Below, piece by piece: positions 15,505 to 18,717 of a stretch of DNA of 18,717 nt (position 1 is the first letter of the stretch; every line of letters begins with the position of its first letter). Below the pieces are notes generated by a model that ran no database searches, was not told the origin of the DNA, and was given only the letters and a program-made list of their open reading frames with translations. This DNA comes from Alphaproteobacteria bacterium (GTDB lineage Bacteria; Pseudomonadota; Alphaproteobacteria; Rhizobiales; Xanthobacteraceae). The DNA lies in the NCBI GenBank assembly GCA_005884465.1, contig VAZH01000128.1, positions 1-18,717 of the forward strand, read 5' to 3'. The position numbers were made by a program, and so were the translations under genes.

Positions 15505-15790
15505 GCTGCGGCATACCCATGTAACCCCTAGCCGCCGCCCATCGATTGATTGTCGCGATGGCAGGCCCCGTGTTAGAAAACAAAATGGTTCCAGATCAGA
15601 CCATCGCTTGCCGGCTCGTCACACCGGTCGTGATCGACGATCGCAGCCGCCTGCCCGGCCGCTTCTTTGGGCGGTTTACGACCTCGGCGAGTTCAGGGCT
15701 TGCACGCGCGCTTTGATGCCGCGCTGACGTTTCCTTGAATTTGCGCGTGACGCGCTCACCCACGCAAGATCACCTTTGGAGCTTACGCTC
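15505..15790. other. Intergenic region between the rplS terminator and leuC
   Basis: This 286-nt region is free of the long palindromic elements that fill most other gaps. It should hold the leuC promoter, but I cannot point to a good -35/-10 pair. A 52-codon open frame (15558-15716) has no ribosome-binding site or recognisable similarity. I see no leucine-rich leader peptide and no attenuator-like hairpin. GGAG at 15778-15781 is the leuC ribosome-binding site. Confidence 0.5.
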
Positions 15791-17197
15791 ATGTCCAAAC
15801 CGACCACGCTGTATGACAAAATCTGGAACGACCATCTGGTTCACGAGGCCGATGACGGCACCTGCCTGATCTATATCGACCGCCATCTCGTCCACGAGGT
15901 GACATCGCCGCAGGCGTTTGAAGGGCTGCGCGCGACGGGACGAAAAGTTCGCGCGCCGGAGAAGACGCTGGCGGTGGTCGACCACAACGTCCCGACCACC
16001 GATCGCTCCAAGCCCAATCCGGACCCGGAATCCGCCGAGCAGATTCGCGTGATGGCCGAGAACGCCAAAGAATTCGGCATCGAATACTACAACGAATTCG
16101 ACAGACGTCAGGGCATCGTCCACGTCATCGGCCCCGAGCAAGGTTTTACGTTGCCCGGCACCACCATTGTCTGCGGCGACAGCCACACTTCCACCCACGG
16201 CGCGTTCGGCGCGCTGGCACACGGCATCGGCACCTCGGAAGTCGAGCATGTGCTGGCAACGCAAACCCTGATCCAGAAGAAGGCCAAAAACATGCGCGCC
16301 GTCGTTGACGGCAAATTGCCCGACGGCGTCACCGGCAAGGACATCATTCTTGCGATCATCGGCGAGATCGGCACCGCCGGCGGCACCGGCTATGTGCTGG
16401 AATATGCCGGCGATGCGATCCGCGCGCTGTCGATGGAAGGCCGCATGACGGTCTGCAACATGTCGATCGAAGGCGGCGCCCGCGCCGGCCTGGTCGCACC
16501 TGACGAAAAGGCGTTTGAATTCTTGCAGGGCCGTCCGAAGGCGCCCAAGGGCGAGGCTTGGGACGCCGCGATGCGCTACTGGGAGACGCTGCGAAGCGAC
16601 GACGGTGCGCATTTCGATCACGAGATCAGGCTGGACGCGGCAAAGCTGCCGCCGATCGTGACCTGGGGCACTTCACCCGAGGACGTGGTGTCGATCACCG
16701 GAGTTGTTCCCGATCCCGACAAGATCGCAGACGAGGCAAAGCGGCTCTCCAAGCACCGCGCGCTGAATTATATGGGCCTGAAGGCCGGCACCAAGATCAC
16801 CGACATCAAGCTCGACCGCGTCTTCATCGGTTCCTGCACCAATGGCCGGATCGAGGATCTGCGCGCCGCGGCGAAGGTAGTCGAAGGCAAGACCGTCAAC
16901 GGCAATCTCAACGCGATGATCGTGCCGGGCTCCGGCATCGTGAAGGAGCAGGCGGAAGCCGAAGGCCTCGACAAGATTTTCATCAAGGCCGGCTTCGAAT
17001 GGCGCGAGCCGGGCTGTTCGATGTGCCTTGCGATGAACCCCGACAAGCTGAAACCCGAAGAGCGCTGCGCCTCGACCTCGAACCGCAATTTCGAGGGCCG
17101 CCAGGGTTTTAAAGGCCGCACGCATCTGGTCTCGCCGACAATGGCGGCGGCGGCGGCGATCGCCGGGCATTTTGTCGACATCAGGGAGTGGCGGTAG
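15791..17197 (+). CDS. leuC: 3-isopropylmalate dehydratase large subunit
   Basis: With LeuD this 4Fe-4S enzyme isomerises 2-isopropylmalate to 3-isopropylmalate in leucine synthesis. The 468-residue product begins [15 protein letters not shown] and carries [33 protein letters not shown], and the three cluster cysteines C349 (FIGSCTNGR), C409 and C412 ([13 protein letters not shown]). The end [24 protein letters not shown] is typical. The ATG at 15791 has GGAG at 9-nt spacing. leuD is not in the window. It follows the rplS terminator, so it is probably transcribed separately from the ribosomal genes. Confidence 0.97.
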   Translation: MSKPTTLYDKIWNDHLVHEADDGTCLIYIDRHLVHEVTSPQAFEGLRATGRKVRAPEKTLAVVDHNVPTTDRSKPNPDPESAEQIRVMAENAKEFGIEYYNEFDRRQGIVHVIGPEQGFTLPGTTIVCGDSHTSTHGAFGALAHGIGTSEVEHVLATQTLIQKKAKNMRAVVDGKLPDGVTGKDIILAIIGEIGTAGGTGYVLEYAGDAIRALSMEGRMTVCNMSIEGGARAGLVAPDEKAFEFLQGRPKAPKGEAWDAAMRYWETLRSDDGAHFDHEIRLDAAKLPPIVTWGTSPEDVVSITGVVPDPDKIADEAKRLSKHRALNYMGLKAGTKITDIKLDRVFIGSCTNGRIEDLRAAAKVVEGKTVNGNLNAMIVPGSGIVKEQAEAEGLDKIFIKAGFEWREPGCSMCLAMNPDKLKPEERCASTSNRNFEGRQGFKGRTHLVSPTMAAAAAIAGHFVDIREWR

Positions 17198-17303
17198 CGC
17201 ACCCTTGCCTCCACCTCGAGGCATTCCCGAAGCAACTCGTTAAGCAGTTGGGAGCAGACTAGGCGGGCCTACGGAAGGCGAGGCATTTCGCGAGGAACGA
17301 GCC

Positions 17304-17507
17304 GTGGCGGATAAGCCTGAATTCGTCGATATGATCAGCGAGGCGACCCGCCAGGTCCGGCGGCGGGTGATCCGGCACGTGATCGAGCCGGAGGTCAAGG
17401 AAAGATCGCGCCTCAGTCACTGGCCGCCGGATCGGTGGCTGCAGTGGCGGATAGAGACCCTGACGCCATGGAAGCTCAAATCCTGGAAGTTCAAGAATTG
17501 GAGTTGA
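17304..17507 (+). CDS. Small basic protein of unknown function
   Basis: This 67-residue protein starts at GTG 17304 with AGGA (17293-17296) at 7-nt spacing. It is strongly charged at first (RQVRRRVIRHVIEPEVKERSR) and ends with a Trp/Lys-rich tail (WKLKSWKFKNWS). There is no signal peptide or membrane segment. I do not recognise a family. It is supported by a good ribosome-binding site and by a strong hairpin terminator soon after its stop. It follows leuC after 106 nt and may be cotranscribed. Confidence 0.65.
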   Translation: MADKPEFVDMISEATRQVRRRVIRHVIEPEVKERSRLSHWPPDRWLQWRIETLTPWKLKSWKFKNWS

Positions 17508-17535
17508 GAACAGCGATATTTTTCTCGGATAGAAT

Positions 17536-17571
17536 TTCAGGCGCCCATCGGGCGCCTGAATTCATTTTAGT
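17536..17571 (+). terminator. Intrinsic terminator after the 67-residue gene
   Basis: TTCAGGCGCCC (17536-17546) and GGGCGCCTGAA (17550-17560) form a perfect 11-bp stem with a 3-nt loop (ATC), followed by TTCATTTTAGTT. It lies 28 nt after the stop codon and would end the leuC/small-gene transcript. Confidence 0.85.
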
Positions 17572-17600
17572 TGGCAACTTGCAAACATGGGGTGCGAAGC

Positions 17601-17759
17601 TCGTCATGCCCGGCCTTGCCGCCTTCGCTAAAGCTACGGCGGCCTCGCACCGAAAAAGCCCGTCGAAGCCTTGGCGTAGACGGGTGCCGGGCATTCACGT
17701 CTTGGCATCGTCTAAGCAAGAAGGACGTGGATGGTCGGGACGAGCCCGGCCATCATGGG
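17601..17759. repeat. Composite palindromic element before the DUF1330 gene
   Basis: The ends TCGTCATGCCCGGCC (from 17601) and GAGCCCGGCCATCATGG (ending near 17759) can pair. Inside are a hairpin GCCGCCTTCGCTAAAGCTACGGCGGC (about 17619-17644), GCCGGGCATTCACGTCTT (about 17687-17704) and its near complement AAGGACGTGGATGGTCGGG. It looks like a larger element with a smaller hairpin nested in one half. No gene is present. Confidence 0.78.
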
Positions 17760-17795
17760 AAAACGAATCATGCCGCTGCAGAACTGGAATCCGCC

Positions 17796-18095
17796 ATGAC
17801 CGTCTATGTGATCGCGCAACTCAAGATCACGGATCGCGCCGCGTATGATCGCTATCAGGTCCGGTTTTTCGAGGTGTTCAGAAAATTCAACGGGCGGCTG
17901 CTGTCGGCGGATGAACGCCCGAGCGTCGTGGAAGGCAATTGGAATCGCGACAAGCTCGTGCTGATGTCGTTTCTCGACGAGGCCGCTTATCATGCCTGGG
18001 CCGACTCGCCCGAATATCTCGAAATCTCGAAAGACCGCAAAGCCGGCGCGCAAGCCATCGTGCTGCTGGCGAAAGGATTTATGCCGGTGACTTAA
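17796..18095 (+). CDS. DUF1330 domain protein
   Basis: This 99-residue protein has the dimeric alpha/beta barrel (ferredoxin-like) pattern of DUF1330. It starts MTVYVIAQLKITDRAAYDRYQ, continues with GRLLSADERPSVVEGNW and LVLMSFLDEAAYHAWADSPEY, and ends in IVLLAKGF. The family is widespread and has no settled function; some relatives resemble monooxygenase-like or EthD-like small proteins. The ATG at 17796 fits the family start; no strong ribosome-binding site is seen. It stands alone between a palindromic element and a convergent small gene. Confidence 0.9.
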   Translation: MTVYVIAQLKITDRAAYDRYQVRFFEVFRKFNGRLLSADERPSVVEGNWNRDKLVLMSFLDEAAYHAWADSPEYLEISKDRKAGAQAIVLLAKGFMPVT

Positions 18096-18108
18096 GGGCG
18101 GTCAGCCG

Positions 18109-18387
18109 CTACCACCACCAGGGCCCAAAGCCGAACCCGAACGTGAATGGGGCCGGGGCGTAATAGGGATAAGGCCGATAATAGGTTGGCCGCGCGTAAT
18201 AATAAGGGCGGTAACCGTAGCGATAGTAGTGCCGATAGCGACGCCGCGCGCCCAAGTCTGTGGCTTTCGACGTGTCGAGTGGCTCTACGCCAGCTTTCGG
18301 CGAAGCCGCGGCGGCCGGACCAATCGCCGCCGGTCCGGCCAGCGCCAGGACTCCCGCAACGACCGCAGCTCCGATCAATGTCTTCAT
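18109..18387 (-). CDS. Small exported Tyr/Pro-rich protein
   Basis: This 92-residue protein has a signal peptide (MKTLIGAAVVAGVLALAG..., cleavage around AAA at about residue 28). The mature part is rich in Arg/Tyr/Pro (RRRYRHYYRYGYRPYYYARP) and ends FGFGFGPWWW. GGAG lies upstream of the ATG on its strand. Similar tiny secreted tyrosine-rich proteins are common hypotheticals in Bradyrhizobium and relatives; no function is known to me. The low-complexity mature part rules out a fold-based call. It is convergent with the DUF1330 gene. Confidence 0.82.
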   Translation of the reverse strand: MKTLIGAAVVAGVLALAGPAAIGPAAAASPKAGVEPLDTSKATDLGARRRYRHYYRYGYRPYYYARPTYYRPYPYYAPAPFTFGFGFGPWWW

Positions 18388-18519
18388 GGCACGCTCCTCA
18401 TGATTCCTCAGCGCGCCGACAACGCACGGCAGGCGCGCCGGGTTTCATGCGACATCACGGCGCGCAAAAAACAAGCGGGCCTGTTTCGCTGACGCGCAAA
18501 GAGAATAGCGCGCCCGATA
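18388..18519. other. Gap between two small exported-protein genes
   Basis: This 132-nt stretch lies upstream of the Tyr/Pro-rich gene (- strand) and holds its ribosome-binding site at the near end. It carries GCGCGCC-rich segments but no clear terminator for the following partial gene and no clear promoter. Confidence 0.4.
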
Positions 18520-18717
18520 TCACCAGCGGCGCCAATGGCGCCAATGCCGGCGATGATGCCAGCGGCGCCAGCGCACTTCGGTGGTGGTCATCTGCTTCGA
18601 GCCGTCCTGGACCGCCGCGGCGGCGCCGGGGTTGCTCAGCGACAGCGCCTTGGCACGCTCGGCCGGAGCGGCCAGGACGAGCAATGCGCCGACGGCGGCA
18701 AGCCCCAGAACCTTAAA
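18520..18717 (-). CDS. Partial small exported protein with Arg/His/Trp-rich tail
   Basis: The frame enters from the right edge of the window, so the start is missing. The 65 visible residues begin FKVLGLAAVGALLVLAAPAERAKA, the body of a signal peptide, followed by LSLSNPGAAAAVQDGSKQM and TTTEVR. They end in a tail made almost only of Arg, His and Trp (WRRWHHRRHWRHWRRW). The LSLxNPG...MTTEVR layout recalls small exported hypotheticals in Bradyrhizobium, in which the C-terminus is usually Gly/His-rich; here it is Arg/Trp-rich. No function is known to me. Confidence 0.75.
   Translation of the reverse strand, partial: FKVLGLAAVGALLVLAAPAERAKALSLSNPGAAAAVQDGSKQMTTTEVRWRRWHHRRHWRHWRRW

Noticed and set aside
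15558..15716. A 52-codon frame between rplS and leuC, considered as a leader peptide
   Set aside because: It has no ribosome-binding site, is not leucine-rich, and has no following attenuator hairpin.
2453..17759. The repeats as a CRISPR array
   Set aside because: They are dispersed singly between genes, are palindromic over 80-160 nt and show no regular short repeat-spacer pattern; no cas genes are present.

Overview
The window looks like a chromosomal segment of an alphaproteobacterium of the Bradyrhizobium/Rhodopseudomonas group (Nitrobacteraceae). Reasons: high GC, the gene order ccmB-ccmC-ccmD-ccmG and ffh-rpsP-rimM-trmD-rplS-leuC, a dapF-mtaB-ftsY-ispZ block on the other strand, and many short palindromic intergenic repeats of the kind common in those genomes. 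The assignment is by recognition, not by a search.

Layout. (1) 169-2444, + strand: cytochrome c maturation genes ccmB, ccmC, ccmD and the thioredoxin-like ccmG; ccmA would be expected just upstream. (2) 2687-3058, +: a small exported helix-hairpin-helix protein. (3) 3213-8012, mainly - strand: dapF and mtaB (3 nt apart), then ftsY and ispZ/yciB. A + strand RluA-type pseudouridine synthase gene sits between mtaB and ftsY. (4) 8230-9668, +: two translationally coupled exported proteins, a GyrI-like domain protein and a SIMPL (DUF541) protein. (5) 9804-10868, -: a metallo-beta-lactamase-fold hydrolase with a Tat-like leader. (6) 11280-15452, +: ffh, rpsP, rimM, trmD and rplS, i.e. SRP targeting plus ribosome and tRNA maturation, ending at a strong terminator at 15474-15504. 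(7) 15791-17197: leuC of leucine biosynthesis. (8) 17304-18717: a small unknown protein, a DUF1330 protein and two tiny exported proteins on the - strand, the last cut by the window end.

Functional themes are mostly housekeeping: both halves of the SRP targeting system (Ffh and its receptor FtsY), tRNA modification (MtaB, TrmD), ribosome assembly (RimM, S16, L19), lysine/peptidoglycan and leucine biosynthesis (DapF, LeuC), and c-type cytochrome maturation.

I found no new defence, CRISPR or biosynthetic system. Four things stand out. trmD, normally essential, carries an out-of-frame deletion of about 17 nt in its conserved knot region. The RluA-type gene has a palindromic repeat translated inside its coding sequence. 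About a dozen short palindromic elements fill most intergenic gaps, and many share a CGTCAT...ATGACG terminus although their interiors differ. A pair of small exported proteins ends in Arg/His/Trp-rich or Tyr/Pro-rich tails.
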